64,000 bases of DNA, taken from NCBI RefSeq assembly GCF_030818015.1, contig NZ_JAUSZX010000001.1, positions 1,240,001-1,304,000 on the forward strand, written 5' to 3'. The notes under the pieces were generated by a model, which saw nothing but the letters and a program-made list of their open reading frames with translations, was not told the origin of the DNA and did no database searches. This document shows, piece by piece, positions 31,020 to 40,202 of this stretch. The stretch is from Arthrobacter globiformis (lineage in GTDB: Bacteria > Actinomycetota > Actinomycetes > Actinomycetales > Micrococcaceae). Position 1 is the stretch's first letter, and each line of letters begins with the position of its first letter. A program made the translations under genes and the position numbers.

Positions 31020-31241
31020 GGGGCTCTCCTCAGGTAGGTTGCGGGAGTGGCTCAGGGAGGTGCGGTGTAGTCGACACTATAAGTCGATTCGCAGCATTTT
31101 TGCTCCACCTTGGTGGCGCCGAAACGCCGCCCGCCCCGGGTTCCCCGCATGCTGGCGCGGTTTCCCGGTGGCTGGCGGCGGTGTTGCTTCCTGAAGTGGT
31201 GCAGGAATGCGCTGCAACCTGACGCGCGGAGCGGGCAGCAG

Positions 31242-32135
31242 CTATGGCGTGGGGCTGCCGCCGTTGACGTTCAGGGTCTCGCCGACCACGAAGCTCGACT
31301 CCGCCGAGGCCAGGAACACGTACGCCGGGGCGAGTTCGGCTGGCTGTCCGGCGCGTCCCAGGGGAGTGTCCTTGCCGAATTCGGGGAGGGCTTCCTTGGG
31401 CTGGCCGCTGCTGACCTGCAGGGGCGTCCAGATCGGCCCGGGAGCCACGGCGTTCACGCGGATGCCCTTCGGCGCCAGTTGCTGGGCGAGGCCCTTGGTG
31501 AAGTTGTTGATGCTGGCCTTCGTGGTGGCGTAGTCAACGAGGGTCGGCGACGGGTTGTAGGCCTGGATCGACGTCGTGTTGATGATTGTGGAACCGGCGG
31601 GAAGGTGCGGCACCGCTGCCCTGGTGAGCCAGAACATGGCGTACACGTTGGTCTTCTGCGTGTGGTCGAACTGCTCGTCGGTGATGTCGCCGATGTCCTC
31701 CTGAGCCACCTGCTTGCCGGCGTTGTTCACGAGCAGGTCCAGGCCGCCCAGTTCCTGCAGCGCGGTGTCCACCAGCTTCTGGCACGTTGCGGCATCCTTG
31801 AGGTCGCCAGGCACCTTCACGGCCTTGCGGCCGGCCTTTTCGATCTGGTTCGCGATCTTGGCTGCGTCTTCTTCCTCCTCGGGAAGGTAGGAAAGCACGA
31901 CGTCGGCCCCTTCCCGGGCGAACGCGATCGCCGTCGCTGCACCGATGCCTGAGTCGGCGCCCGTGACGATTGCCTTCCGGCCGTCGAGGCGTCCGGTGCC
32001 GCGGTAGGTGTCCTCGCCCAGGTCGGCCTTGGGTTCAAGCTTGGCGTCCAGTCCGGGTTCGGGCTGGTGCTGCTTGGGCGGCTCGATATGCTCGTAGGCG
32101 GTGACAGGATTCTTGAACGTGTACTGGTCGGTCAT
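31242..32135 (-). CDS. SDR-family oxidoreductase, glucose-1-dehydrogenase-like (YghA/YhdG type)
   Basis: The 297-residue SDR begins with the proline-rich ~45-residue extension typical of the general-stress SDR group ([24 protein letters not shown]), followed by [12 protein letters not shown] and the YATTK catalytic pair and ending [18 protein letters not shown] is perfectly placed for ATG 32135. Relatives are induced by osmotic or oxidative stress in Bacillus and actinobacteria; the substrate is uncertain. A 12-bp palindrome lies in its upstream region. Confidence 0.86.
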   Translation of the reverse strand: MTDQYTFKNPVTAYEHIEPPKQHQPEPGLDAKLEPKADLGEDTYRGTGRLDGRKAIVTGADSGIGAATAIAFAREGADVVLSYLPEEEEDAAKIANQIEKAGRKAVKVPGDLKDAATCQKLVDTALQELGGLDLLVNNAGKQVAQEDIGDITDEQFDHTQKTNVYAMFWLTRAAVPHLPAGSTIINTTSIQAYNPSPTLVDYATTKASINNFTKGLAQQLAPKGIRVNAVAPGPIWTPLQVSSGQPKEALPEFGKDTPLGRAGQPAELAPAYVFLASAESSFVVGETLNVNGGSPTP

Positions 32136-32208
32136 GGTTCTCCTCCAGATGGTGTTGAACGCGGACAGGATCATCTTGTTTCGGGCGGTGCTGGCATCGG
32201 GATAATGC

Positions 32209-32220
32209 TAAGCATGCTTA
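32209..32220. promoter_or_regulatory. 12-bp perfect palindrome between divergent genes
   Basis: TAAGCATGCTTA stands about 75 bp before the stress-type SDR start and 210 bp before the DUF2630 gene. It may be a regulator site. The remainder of 32136-32431 shows no gene. Confidence 0.35.
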
Positions 32221-32431
32221 CCGTCTACCCTAACGAGACGAGGGCTGTGCCGCCAGTGATGCTGCCCTTCGGATTGCGAGGCGCGAGCATCCCATGCGAA
32301 GGGCGTGCGGCAACCTCTTCCGCAGGCTGCCTCACCTCATTAGGCTGGCAGTCCCAGCCCGGCGGGCCGCTGCGGTCCGCGGCGATCCGCGACAGGCAAT
32401 CCGGCCCGGGGTAACCCAAGGAGTGAAGGCG

Positions 32432-32713
32432 ATGGACGACCAGGACATTCTGCAGCGCATCCAGGCGCTGGTTGAGGAAGAACACCAGCTCCGTGAGCCG
32501 ACGGCGTCGGGCGCCAGTGGCCCCGGCGTGAACGGTTCCGACGACGATGCCGATGGTCAGCGTGAGCGCCGCGCCCGGCTGCGGCAGGTGGAAGAGGCGC
32601 TGGACCAGTGCTGGGACTTGCTGCGCCAGCGCCGGGCAAAGGCGAAGGCTGGCGAGGATCCCAACGTGGCGGATGCCCGCCCCGTCAATGAGGTGGAAGG
32701 CTATGTCCAGTAA
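32432..32713 (+). CDS. DUF2630 family protein
   Basis: The 93-residue protein matches DUF2630: N-terminal DQDILQRIQALVEEEHQLRE, then RLRQVEEALDQCWDLLRQRRAKAKAGEDPNVADARP (abridged), ending in VEGYVQ. It is helical and charged, with no known activity; it often lies among stress genes. AAGGAG precedes the ATG at 32432. Confidence 0.85.
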   Translation: MDDQDILQRIQALVEEEHQLREPTASGASGPGVNGSDDDADGQRERRARLRQVEEALDQCWDLLRQRRAKAKAGEDPNVADARPVNEVEGYVQ

Positions 32714-32729
32714 GAGGCCAGCGCGGTAA

Positions 32730-33020
32730 CTACTGCTCCTGGCCGCTGTGCATTCCGTCGTCGCTGCTGTCAGCGGAAGCCGCGTCGCCGGTGTCGTCGG
32801 ACAGGTCCATGCTTCCGCGGGCTTCCTCCATGGTGGGCCCGCCGGATGGGACGTTATAGCGCTCCGGCCGGATGCCGTGCGACTGCTCCTCGATAAGGGC
32901 CTGCTCCTCGCTGAACCGGATGGCGTTGGCGTCATCTCCTGCGTCGCCTGGACCGTCGTCCCGGATCTTCGATGGGTCCGGAACGATAAAGCCGTCTGCG
33001 TTGCTGCTGTGTTCACTCAT
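32730..33020 (-). CDS. Small acidic hypothetical protein
   Basis: The 96-residue product (MSEHSSNADGFIVPDPSKI...) is very acidic and probably disordered, with a central EEQALIEEQSHGIRPE segment. ATG 33020 has GGAAGGG eight bases upstream; ATG 33029 is also possible. It converges with DUF2630 (16 bp). Not recognised beyond that. Confidence 0.55.
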   Translation of the reverse strand: MSEHSSNADGFIVPDPSKIRDDGPGDAGDDANAIRFSEEQALIEEQSHGIRPERYNVPSGGPTMEEARGSMDLSDDTGDAASADSSDDGMHSGQEQ

Positions 33021-33284
33021 TGAATTCATCCCTTCCAGCTGGTGCCTCACTCTATGTGGTAAGCCTACTTTCCATTTCCGTCGCCGCGAAGTGAGCCGGG
33101 TATTTGGACAAGAAATGGAGCCGGAAGCAGTTTCGCGGGCCTGAATAACCGAGATTTACGGCTCGATTCAGGTGTAATCCCCGTCATAGTCGGTCACGAC
33201 ACACAATGTTTACCGAACAAAGTCGTCAGATTTGCCCAGTACTTGGCAAACTACTGTGGGAACAATCGCTCTGTAAGGGGAACC

Positions 33285-34157
33285 ATGCGTAAGACTGCCG
33301 CCGAAAACACCAACATCCGCCTTAAGGCCGTGCTGGACGTTCTGGCAGAGGGGGTGTTGTCCGGTGAATCGCAGAACGCCGGCGCCGTGCTGGCTGAAGC
33401 CCTCGTCCGGGTTCCGCTGAACGCCTACGAAGCTGAGCTCCTCAGCGGCGGCATTCCGCGGGGCCACAAATCACTGACCACCGCTACGGCCAAGCTGGTC
33501 AAGGCAGGCTGGCTGGTCAAGGGACGCTCTGGCTGGACCATCACCGAGGACGGCCAGCGTGCAACGGTCGCCTTCCCGGACGCGGCCAGCTTCTCGGCAG
33601 CGCTCGACGCCGGTACTCCGGTCCCTGCCGACACGCCCCTTCCGGTGGCAGCACCTGCCAAGCCGGCAGCCAAGAAGGCACCCGCGAAGGTCGCCGCAGC
33701 AAAGGACGAGAAGGCTCCGTCCAAGGCAGCGAAGGTTGTCGACAAGGCAGCCAAGCTGATCGAGGATGCAGTCGCTCCCGTAGCCAAGGCTGTCCGGAAA
33801 AAGGCAGAAGCCGACGCCGAGGCGGAGGCTCCCGTCGAAAACTCCGCGGAAACCATCGACCAGCCCGCCGCGGTGGCCGTGGCCGGCGACTTCAACACCC
33901 TGCTGGGAGCCCCCGAGAACTGGGCGCCGCAGTACGACGAAGCACAGATGAAGCTGGACGAGCTGGACCAGCTGTGGAAGCTTTCGGCTGAAATCCCGGC
34001 CGGCTACTACAACTTCAAGATCGCCCTCAACCGTTCCTGGGATGAGAACTACGGCGCGTTCGGGGCGTTCGATGGCGCCAACCACGAACTGCACCACTCC
34101 GGCGGCCAGCTCACCATCCGCTACGATCACCGGACACGGGACATCACCGTCAACTAA
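33285..34157 (+). CDS. Winged-helix-like protein with histone-H1-like linker and pullulanase X25 domain
   Basis: The 290-residue protein has three parts: residues ~1-95 read like a winged helix (SLTTATAKLVKAGWLVKGRSGWTITEDGQ, abridged), ~110-180 is an A/K/P-rich H1-like stretch (AKPAAKKAPAKVAAAKDEK), and ~200-290 is an X25/pullulanase-associated beta-sandwich (LGAPENWAPQYDE, IPAGYYNFKIALNRSWDENYG). X25 modules normally flank starch-active enzymes, but no glycosidase is present and there is no signal peptide. GTAAGGGGAACC precedes the ATG. Function unknown; a DNA-binding protein sensing a glycan is only a guess. A strong terminator follows. Confidence 0.7.
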   Translation: MRKTAAENTNIRLKAVLDVLAEGVLSGESQNAGAVLAEALVRVPLNAYEAELLSGGIPRGHKSLTTATAKLVKAGWLVKGRSGWTITEDGQRATVAFPDAASFSAALDAGTPVPADTPLPVAAPAKPAAKKAPAKVAAAKDEKAPSKAAKVVDKAAKLIEDAVAPVAKAVRKKAEADAEAEAPVENSAETIDQPAAVAVAGDFNTLLGAPENWAPQYDEAQMKLDELDQLWKLSAEIPAGYYNFKIALNRSWDENYGAFGAFDGANHELHHSGGQLTIRYDHRTRDITVN

Positions 34158-34169
34158 CTCCACCGGCCG

Positions 34170-34206
34170 AAGCCCCGCTGCAGCACCGTGCTGCCGCGGG
34201 GCTTTT
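34170..34206 (+). terminator. Rho-independent terminator
   Basis: AAGCCCCGC pairs with GCGGGGCTT, with an inner GCAGCAC/GTGCTGC stem, followed by TTTT. It lies 12 bp after the X25 protein's stop. Confidence 0.85.
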
Positions 34207-34310
34207 CCATTGGGAGGGTCAACGCCTTCGGACCCGGTTCGTTATCGATGGCAACACTTGGGATGCGATGCTCTCCTGCCTCTTTCCCAGTCCATGGAGG
34301 AAAGCCCAGA

Positions 34311-35120
34311 ATGGGGAGCACGTTCGTAACTCAAGGAGGAGCTTTGCGCCATTCAGGGACTTTTCGCTGGTCAGGGACTTTGTCCGGGGCCGCCGTTTTG
34401 GCCGCCGTGGTTGCACTTGCCGGCTGCGGGGCGCCTTCCTCGCCTGGTGGAGGAGGGTCTGTAGCCCCAACAACTTTTGTCTCTTCCTCGGACGCGGCCT
34501 CCGCACCGGCAAGCGGAACTGCAACGGCAACTGACAGCCCGGCGACGGCCACCGCGACGCCGTCCGCAACGTTGCCTGAGGGCTGGAAGACCTTTACGAC
34601 GTCTGACGGCAAGCTGGCGTTCGACCTTCCGTCCGAGTGGACCGTCAAGGATCCCGCCGGACAGACGCCGCCGGGCGGCGGCGTGTTTGTGGAAGTCCGC
34701 AACCCTGCGGGCAAGTCGATGGCAACGCTGCGTACCAACATGGTGGTTGGCGCGGAATGCCTGAAGAAGCAACCGTACGGCATGTACGACTCCGAGCCGC
34801 TCCCGGCATTGAAGCAGTCCGGCAGCACACCGCGATTCACCTTCGAATCCCGGCAGGATGACACCGCCACCGACCCTGCGAAGACGACGATGCTGGCCTA
34901 CGGCATCACCTCGGCGCCGGAACCCACCGGTCCCACGGCCTGCCCGATAGCCCATTTCTTCAGCTGGCCGCCAAGCGGGGCGATGTTCGGCGGCGTCTAC
35001 AACCCGTTCGACACCACACCGGGGAACCCGCCCAACGTGGACACCCCTGAGGCGTACACGGAAACCCCCGAATACAAGAACATCCGCGCCATGATCACCT
35101 CACTCCGCCCAGCGGGCTAG
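34311..35120 (+). CDS. Putative lipoprotein
   Basis: A signal sequence (LSGAAVLAAVVALAGC) with a lipobox cysteine is followed by an S/T/A-rich tether and a ~190-residue soluble domain (EGWKTFTTSDGKLAFDLPSEWTVKD, abridged; similar to PsbP/LpqN-like folds of actinobacterial lipoproteins). Two starts have good ribosome sites: ATG 34311 (GGAGGAAAG, 269 residues) and TTG 34344 (AGGAGG), which would give a more standard signal peptide. It is presumably anchored on the outer face of the membrane. Role unknown. Confidence 0.72.
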   Translation: MGSTFVTQGGALRHSGTFRWSGTLSGAAVLAAVVALAGCGAPSSPGGGGSVAPTTFVSSSDAASAPASGTATATDSPATATATPSATLPEGWKTFTTSDGKLAFDLPSEWTVKDPAGQTPPGGGVFVEVRNPAGKSMATLRTNMVVGAECLKKQPYGMYDSEPLPALKQSGSTPRFTFESRQDDTATDPAKTTMLAYGITSAPEPTGPTACPIAHFFSWPPSGAMFGGVYNPFDTTPGNPPNVDTPEAYTETPEYKNIRAMITSLRPAG

Positions 35121-35215
35121 GTCCTCCGCCCAGCGGGCCAAGTCGGCCGGCCACCCCGGTACCGCGGGCCACCTGGTTCCGCTAGCCGGCCTGGTTCCGC
35201 TGGCCGGGCCTGATC

Positions 35216-35238
35216 CGCTGGTCGAGCCTGTCGAGACC
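35216..35238. repeat. Copy of a dispersed actinobacterial intergenic motif
   Basis: GGTCGAGCCTGTCGAGACC is a semi-palindrome that I recognise as frequent in intergenic DNA of Arthrobacter and related Micrococcales. It is preceded by degenerate CTGGTTCCGCT repeats (35168-35210). Confidence 0.45.
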
Positions 35239-35264
35239 AAGGCCGCCGGCGCTACATTGGTTCC

Positions 35265-35567
35265 ATGACTGACTCGAAGGCAGCAGAGCCGGACAGCGTC
35301 CGCCTCACCGCGCGCGTCACGGGAATGGTCCAGGGTGTCGGTTTCCGCTACTGGACGGCGCGCAAGGCCGACGAGCTAGGGCTGACCGGTTCGGTCAGGA
35401 ACGACGACGACGGTTCGGTCGCCGTCGTCGCGGAGGGACCGCAGCCGGACATCGTCGAATTCAGGCGCTGGCTCGGATCATCCCAGGCGCCGGGGAGGGT
35501 GGCGCACGTCGACGAGAAGGTCTCCCCGGCCGAAGGCGGATTCAGGAGCTTTCAGGTAGTCGGCTGA
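35265..35567 (+). CDS. acyP: Acylphosphatase
   Basis: The 100-residue protein has the acylphosphatase phosphate cradle (VQGVGFRYW, catalytic R28) and the [11 protein letters not shown] loop with the catalytic asparagine N45. It hydrolyses acyl phosphates such as acetyl phosphate or 1,3-bisphosphoglycerate. The 20-residue N-terminal extension is small. It converges with the nuclease-helicase with 2 bp between stops. Confidence 0.9.
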   Translation: MTDSKAAEPDSVRLTARVTGMVQGVGFRYWTARKADELGLTGSVRNDDDGSVAVVAEGPQPDIVEFRRWLGSSQAPGRVAHVDEKVSPAEGGFRSFQVVG

Positions 35568-35569
35568 GT

Positions 35570-38500
35570 TCACCCTTGGCTGAGTTCACCAGGGCTGAGC
35601 CCCAGGAAGGCCCCGAGTTCCTCGAGCGCGAAGGGCCGTGAGGGCATGTAGTTCGTCAGCTCGGGGGAGCGGACGATCACGGCCCGCCACTGGCCCCGCG
35701 ACACAGCTACGTTGATCCGGTTGCGGTTGAGCAGGAACTCGGCTCCGCGCGGTGCCTCCGCAATGGCCGAACACGCCATGGACACGAGCACCACGGGAGC
35801 TTCCTGGCCCTGGAACTTGTCCACCGTTCCCACCCGCACGCCGGACAGGCCCTCCTGGTCCAGGGCGTGCCGGACGGCCTGCACCTGGGCGTTATATGCG
35901 GCCACCACCAGGATGTCCTTGGCTTCCAGCCGCCGGATCGGCTCGTCCTTGCCCGGCGTCCACTTGAGCCCGATATGCTCGCGTGCCAGTCCGACGATCG
36001 CGGCAGCCTCTTCCGCCGAACTCGTGGTGTTGCCGGCATGCGGCACCAGGACGGTTTCCACGCCCGGCGGCACGCCGTCGAGATGGCGCAGGGATGCCGC
36101 CGGCGCCGACTCCAGCCTGCCGTCGTAGCTGAGCACCGACACCTTGCGGCACAGCTCGGGATGCATGCGCCAGGAATCGGCGAGGAAGTAGCCCAGCTCG
36201 GCAGGCATCGTGGCATGCCCGGCTGACAGCCAGCCCAGCGCCGACTCATCGACCGGCTCCGGATGGGAGCCCTGGGTGACCTGCGGAAGCTGCTGCGGGT
36301 CGCCGAGCAGCAGAAGCCGCTTCGCGGACCGGGCCACAGCCAGGGTGTTGGCCAGCGAATACTGGCCGGCCTCGTCAATGACCAGCAGATCCAGTGACCC
36401 TGCCGGCACGTATTTGCCTGTCATGGTCCAGGCGGTTCCGCCAACCAGGCAACCGCCGTCGGCGTCCAAAAGCCTAGCGATGTCCTCATCGGCGACGCAG
36501 GTCCACGGCACGTCGTGCGGTTGCGCCAGTCTCTTGGCGACGACGCCGGGATCCACCCCGGCTTTCACAATCGCCGTGCAGAGCATGTTCTCAACGACGG
36601 CGTGGGACTGGGCGACCACGCCCACCTTCCATCCGGCCTCCACGAGCCGGGCAACGACGTGGGAGCCGACGAACGTCTTGCCGGTTCCCGGCGGTCCCTG
36701 CACAGCGAGGTAGGACCGGTCCAGGTGCTTCAGTGCCTGGGTAATGGCAGAGACGTAGTCGGCGTTTCCGTTGGCGTCGTTGCTGACCGGAGGCAGGCTC
36801 AGGATGCCGGCCAGCCTGGGTGCTGTCCGGCGCAGGATGTCCACGCCGGGATGCTTGGGGAGTTCCGGCAGCGAGGAGCCGACAACCTGCGCGAGTTCCG
36901 CCAGGGCTGCCTCGATGCTGACGGTGGGAATGGGACGGTCGTCAGTCAGTGCCATGGGCAGCTGGAAGTACGGCGGAACCTTGCCCGTGGACTTCTCCGT
37001 GATGGTGATGACGGTCCGGCCGGGCTGATCAGTATGGTCCTCCACAGCATCCACGTGCGTGCCGAAGACGCCGTCCCGCGAGGGCGGCATGGCGGCTTCA
37101 TGGAGTGCTGTTGCCGTGCCTGCCGACTGGCCGGTCGCCGCACGCCGCGGTGTCCGCCCGCCGTCGACCTCCCCCAGACCGTCGGGCAGGGGGTCCTCGA
37201 ACATCCGGAACCAAGTGGAGCCCGGCTTGAATTCCGAGCCCTCGCTCATGATCCCGGTGAGCCGCAAAGTGCGGGACTCCGTCCGGGCTCGGGAGGTAGG
37301 CGGCGCCCAGTCCAAGACCACCTCGGCCGCTTCCACGATGAAGACGTTGCGCTGGTCCCGCCACCTGTCGACCTCGGATTCGAGGCGGTCGAAGTGCTCC
37401 CACCAGAACTGCTTGCGCTCCCGCCGGTGATAGCCGGTGGCCGCCGCGACCATGGCCACGGCCTGCTCGTCCGGCGTCAGCTCGCGGTGCTCCGGAATGG
37501 CGTCCAGGAAGGCGCGCAGGCTTGCTTCCTCCGGCGAAGGTTCCGCGTCCGGAACTGCATCCGACGGCGTTTGGGAGCCGGACGCCGTCGCCGGACCGGC
37601 AGTAGTCGCCCCCACGCCAGTCCCCACACCGGCCGCCCCCACACCGCGCATCCCCGCGTCAGCGTCCGCCACGCCAGCCTCGCCAGGGGCGACAGGCGCA
37701 CCGCCACGCAGCTGCAGAAGCCAGTCCCGCAGGCGCAGCGTGGAAAGGCAGTCGTACTGGTTGTAGTCGGAAATGGAGGCCAGAATGGCGGCCGCCTCCG
37801 CCTGCGTGTCAGGGCCGGCATCGCGCGCCTCGCAGTAGGCGGCGTAGGCCACCACGGAAGCGCCGGCGTCCTTGACGTCCCCGGATCGCAGGTTGTCTCC
37901 CATATACAGGGGCTCGAGCTTCTTGATGGAGTACGAGGCCTCGGAAATCCGGAGTGAATGCCGGACTGTGGCATAAAGGTCCACGAGGAGCCCGTCCCGC
38001 AGCCACGAATCCACCACGTCCTCGCCGGCGACATGGTTCAGAGAGAGGTTGCGCAGTGCCGTCTTTTCGTAGGGCGCGTAGTGGTAGACATGCATGTCCG
38101 GATACCGCGCGCGGCGCTCCTCCACGTAGGCCAGGAAGTCCAGGAACGCCTGGCGTTCGCCCGCCCGGGAGTGAGCCCAGAAAGGCCGAAAGACCGGTTC
38201 TTGGCCCGGCGGATCAGTGGGCCGCGGGGCCTCAATGACCCCGAAAAGATACTCCAGGCCCCATTGGCCCGCGGGATCCTGCCAGAGCGGGTCGCCCTCG
38301 AAGTCGAAGAAGATGTCGCCGTCACTCGGGGCAGGAATGCCGGCCAGCGCGTTGTCTGCCAGCACCTTGTACGTGATGGTGTGCCGCTGGCCTTCCTTCA
38401 CGAAGGTCCGTGAACCGTCGGCTGCGTCCAGCCCGGTCTGCATTCTGGCCTGGTCACGCAGGCGCCGCCGCGAACCTGTGGCCAGGTGGAGAGGGAGTTC

Positions 38501-39364
38501 GGCGAGGGCGTCGATGGTGGTGATGCCATCCGCCACGAGCTTCTTCCGCTGGATGGAGGTCATGCCGGCCACCATCAGCAGGTCCCGGTGCCCGGCCACC
38601 TGCTCGGCACAGTAGTCGCACCTGCCGCAGTAACTGACACCGGGCTGCTGCCACGCTACAGGGGCCTCCGCGTGACGGTGCGCAGCGGTGAGCTCGCGGA
38701 AGCGCGCCCGGCGCTCGCGGTACACGGGCAGCAGATCGTCCAGTGAGTGCGAGCTGCGCTCCATGTTTCCCAGTACCAGGGTGACGCGCGGAGCGGGTAC
38801 CAGCCCGAGCCCGATCAGCTGGTCGCCGTAGGCGGCGAGCTGCAGCAGTGCCCCCACCTTGGCATGCCGCGCCAGCTTGGTGTCCCAGACCGCGTACCGC
38901 TGCGCACCGCGCTCCCTGCCCGGCACGCCAGAGCCCGGCAGGTCAGCCTCCTCGCGCACCAGGAAGTCCGCATAGCCCAGGAATTCGCCGTCGAAGAAGG
39001 TGGCCTGGAAGACGACATCGGCGCCGGTGCGGAGGGCAGCGGCGGTTTCGCGCGCCTTGTCCGCCAGGTCAGTCCGGTCCATCGTTCCGCGCTCCACGGA
39101 GTAAACCCCGGTCCCGCGCGCCGGATCCCAGGTGCCGTGGCGGTCGATGAGGGCGGCGAGCACCTTATGCTCGTGGAGGTCGCCAAGCGTGCCAGCCCGC
39201 GCCTGCATCTCGTCGGCGGGGAAATCGGCTTTGGGGGAGCGGCCCAGTTTCTCGTCCAGGATCCGGAGCGTGCGGTACTCGCACTCGCTGGCGGCGACGA
39301 GGTCGCTGGCTGAGAACACCAGGTCAGCCGGTGCTCCCGGCGTGGTTGGGTCGAGCAGGAACAT
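35570..39364 (-). CDS. TM0106-family RecB-like nuclease fused to SF1 helicase
   Basis: The 1264-residue protein starts with a Cas4/RecB-type nuclease (C28; DTKLARHAKVGALLQLAAYGDQL with the acidic and lysine residues; YCGRCDYC, ~245-255, a probable iron-sulfur site), then a middle RNase-H-like part (DIFFDFEGDPLW near 365), and a C-terminal Upf1/Dna2-like SF1 helicase (Walker A GPPGTGKTFVGS ~888, DEAGQ ~997, GDPQQLPQV, VGTVDKFQGQE). It probably processes DNA ends or flaps, as Dna2 does. A good GGGGAGG precedes the ATG. The segment around 590-640 is low-complexity. No companion phage-defence genes are adjacent. Confidence 0.88.
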   Translation of the reverse strand: MFLLDPTTPGAPADLVFSASDLVAASECEYRTLRILDEKLGRSPKADFPADEMQARAGTLGDLHEHKVLAALIDRHGTWDPARGTGVYSVERGTMDRTDLADKARETAAALRTGADVVFQATFFDGEFLGYADFLVREEADLPGSGVPGRERGAQRYAVWDTKLARHAKVGALLQLAAYGDQLIGLGLVPAPRVTLVLGNMERSSHSLDDLLPVYRERRARFRELTAAHRHAEAPVAWQQPGVSYCGRCDYCAEQVAGHRDLLMVAGMTSIQRKKLVADGITTIDALAELPLHLATGSRRRLRDQARMQTGLDAADGSRTFVKEGQRHTITYKVLADNALAGIPAPSDGDIFFDFEGDPLWQDPAGQWGLEYLFGVIEAPRPTDPPGQEPVFRPFWAHSRAGERQAFLDFLAYVEERRARYPDMHVYHYAPYEKTALRNLSLNHVAGEDVVDSWLRDGLLVDLYATVRHSLRISEASYSIKKLEPLYMGDNLRSGDVKDAGASVVAYAAYCEARDAGPDTQAEAAAILASISDYNQYDCLSTLRLRDWLLQLRGGAPVAPGEAGVADADAGMRGVGAAGVGTGVGATTAGPATASGSQTPSDAVPDAEPSPEEASLRAFLDAIPEHRELTPDEQAVAMVAAATGYHRRERKQFWWEHFDRLESEVDRWRDQRNVFIVEAAEVVLDWAPPTSRARTESRTLRLTGIMSEGSEFKPGSTWFRMFEDPLPDGLGEVDGGRTPRRAATGQSAGTATALHEAAMPPSRDGVFGTHVDAVEDHTDQPGRTVITITEKSTGKVPPYFQLPMALTDDRPIPTVSIEAALAELAQVVGSSLPELPKHPGVDILRRTAPRLAGILSLPPVSNDANGNADYVSAITQALKHLDRSYLAVQGPPGTGKTFVGSHVVARLVEAGWKVGVVAQSHAVVENMLCTAIVKAGVDPGVVAKRLAQPHDVPWTCVADEDIARLLDADGGCLVGGTAWTMTGKYVPAGSLDLLVIDEAGQYSLANTLAVARSAKRLLLLGDPQQLPQVTQGSHPEPVDESALGWLSAGHATMPAELGYFLADSWRMHPELCRKVSVLSYDGRLESAPAASLRHLDGVPPGVETVLVPHAGNTTSSAEEAAAIVGLAREHIGLKWTPGKDEPIRRLEAKDILVVAAYNAQVQAVRHALDQEGLSGVRVGTVDKFQGQEAPVVLVSMACSAIAEAPRGAEFLLNRNRINVAVSRGQWRAVIVRSPELTNYMPSRPFALEELGAFLGLSPGELSQG

Positions 39365-39498
39365 GGGGCCTCCCCATTGGCAGCCTCGCTCCCGGGACGG
39401 TTCCCGGTGCGCTGATTTGAATCTAGCAAGAGGCTATGACAATCAGGCCGCACCGGCCGGGAGTTGGCCCAATGGGGGACCCTACATGCCTGCGCAGG

Positions 39499-39801
39499 TT
39501 AGGTGACGGGCTGCTTGCCGTTGTGGGAGTAAGTGAGGCAGTCGGCGTTGTCCGGGCCGGGGCCCACATGGACTTCCGATGCGTTGCACATGAGGTGCTC
39601 GTTATGGATGCATTCCGCCCGCTGGCATGCCCCGACCCCGGCGAGGACCTTAGGAAGGCCGCCGTGTATGCCGGTGTCGATGAACGTGGCGCAGGAGGCA
39701 TGGTCTGTGGTGCCGCCAACCGTGATGGCTTCGGCGTTGCATTCAGAGTGGTCGTTGAAGGAGCAGTTGGTGACGCTGCAATCGGCTACATGCGTGCTCA
39801 T
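39499..39801 (-). CDS. Protein with two DUF1540 metal-binding-like repeats
   Basis: The 100 residues hold two cysteine-rich copies (VADCSVTNCSFNDHSECNA...SCATFID and KVLAGVGACQRAECIHNEHLMCNA...DCLTY). DUF1540 repeats are presumed zinc- or other metal-binding and are found in stress or spore-related small proteins. A possible AGGA lies before the start. Role unknown. Confidence 0.82.
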   Translation of the reverse strand: MSTHVADCSVTNCSFNDHSECNAEAITVGGTTDHASCATFIDTGIHGGLPKVLAGVGACQRAECIHNEHLMCNASEVHVGPGPDNADCLTYSHNGKQPVT

Positions 39802-40202
39802 GGGATTCCTCCAAGATTTCGGACGCCCCGGCGGGGCGACTCGCTGTTCCCAACGTAGGCCCGAAGGGTCGGATCAAAAAGACCCAATTGTGTTGCGTAA
39901 TTGCCGTAATCGCAGGAACTGCCCCGGAGGCGCCCGGCCGGACCTGTGGGCGGCCTGGCAGGGCCTCGAAGCCGGACCTCGGAGCGGCAAACAACCCCAG
40001 AGTGTCCGCTCTCAATTTCCCGCTCCAAACCCCCATGGACCCTTTGCGGGCACCGTTCTAGACTGGCAGGACCCTCCACTTTTAGGGCCCGACGGCGTCG
40101 TCCGGGCCTTTCAAGGAAATGCCCTGGAGGGCGCATCACATCACTCAGGAATTCACCGCCGACCCTTCACGGGGAAGGGTCCGTGACGCCAGGAGGAAAG
40201 AG
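39802..40202. other. 400-bp divergent promoter region with leader hairpin
   Basis: This interval separates the DUF1540 and formaldehyde dehydrogenase genes. I see no gene. A 7-bp hairpin (GACCCTT...AAGGGTC, 40161-40181) lies five bases before the AGGAGG of the dehydrogenase and could modulate its translation. Confidence 0.4.
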
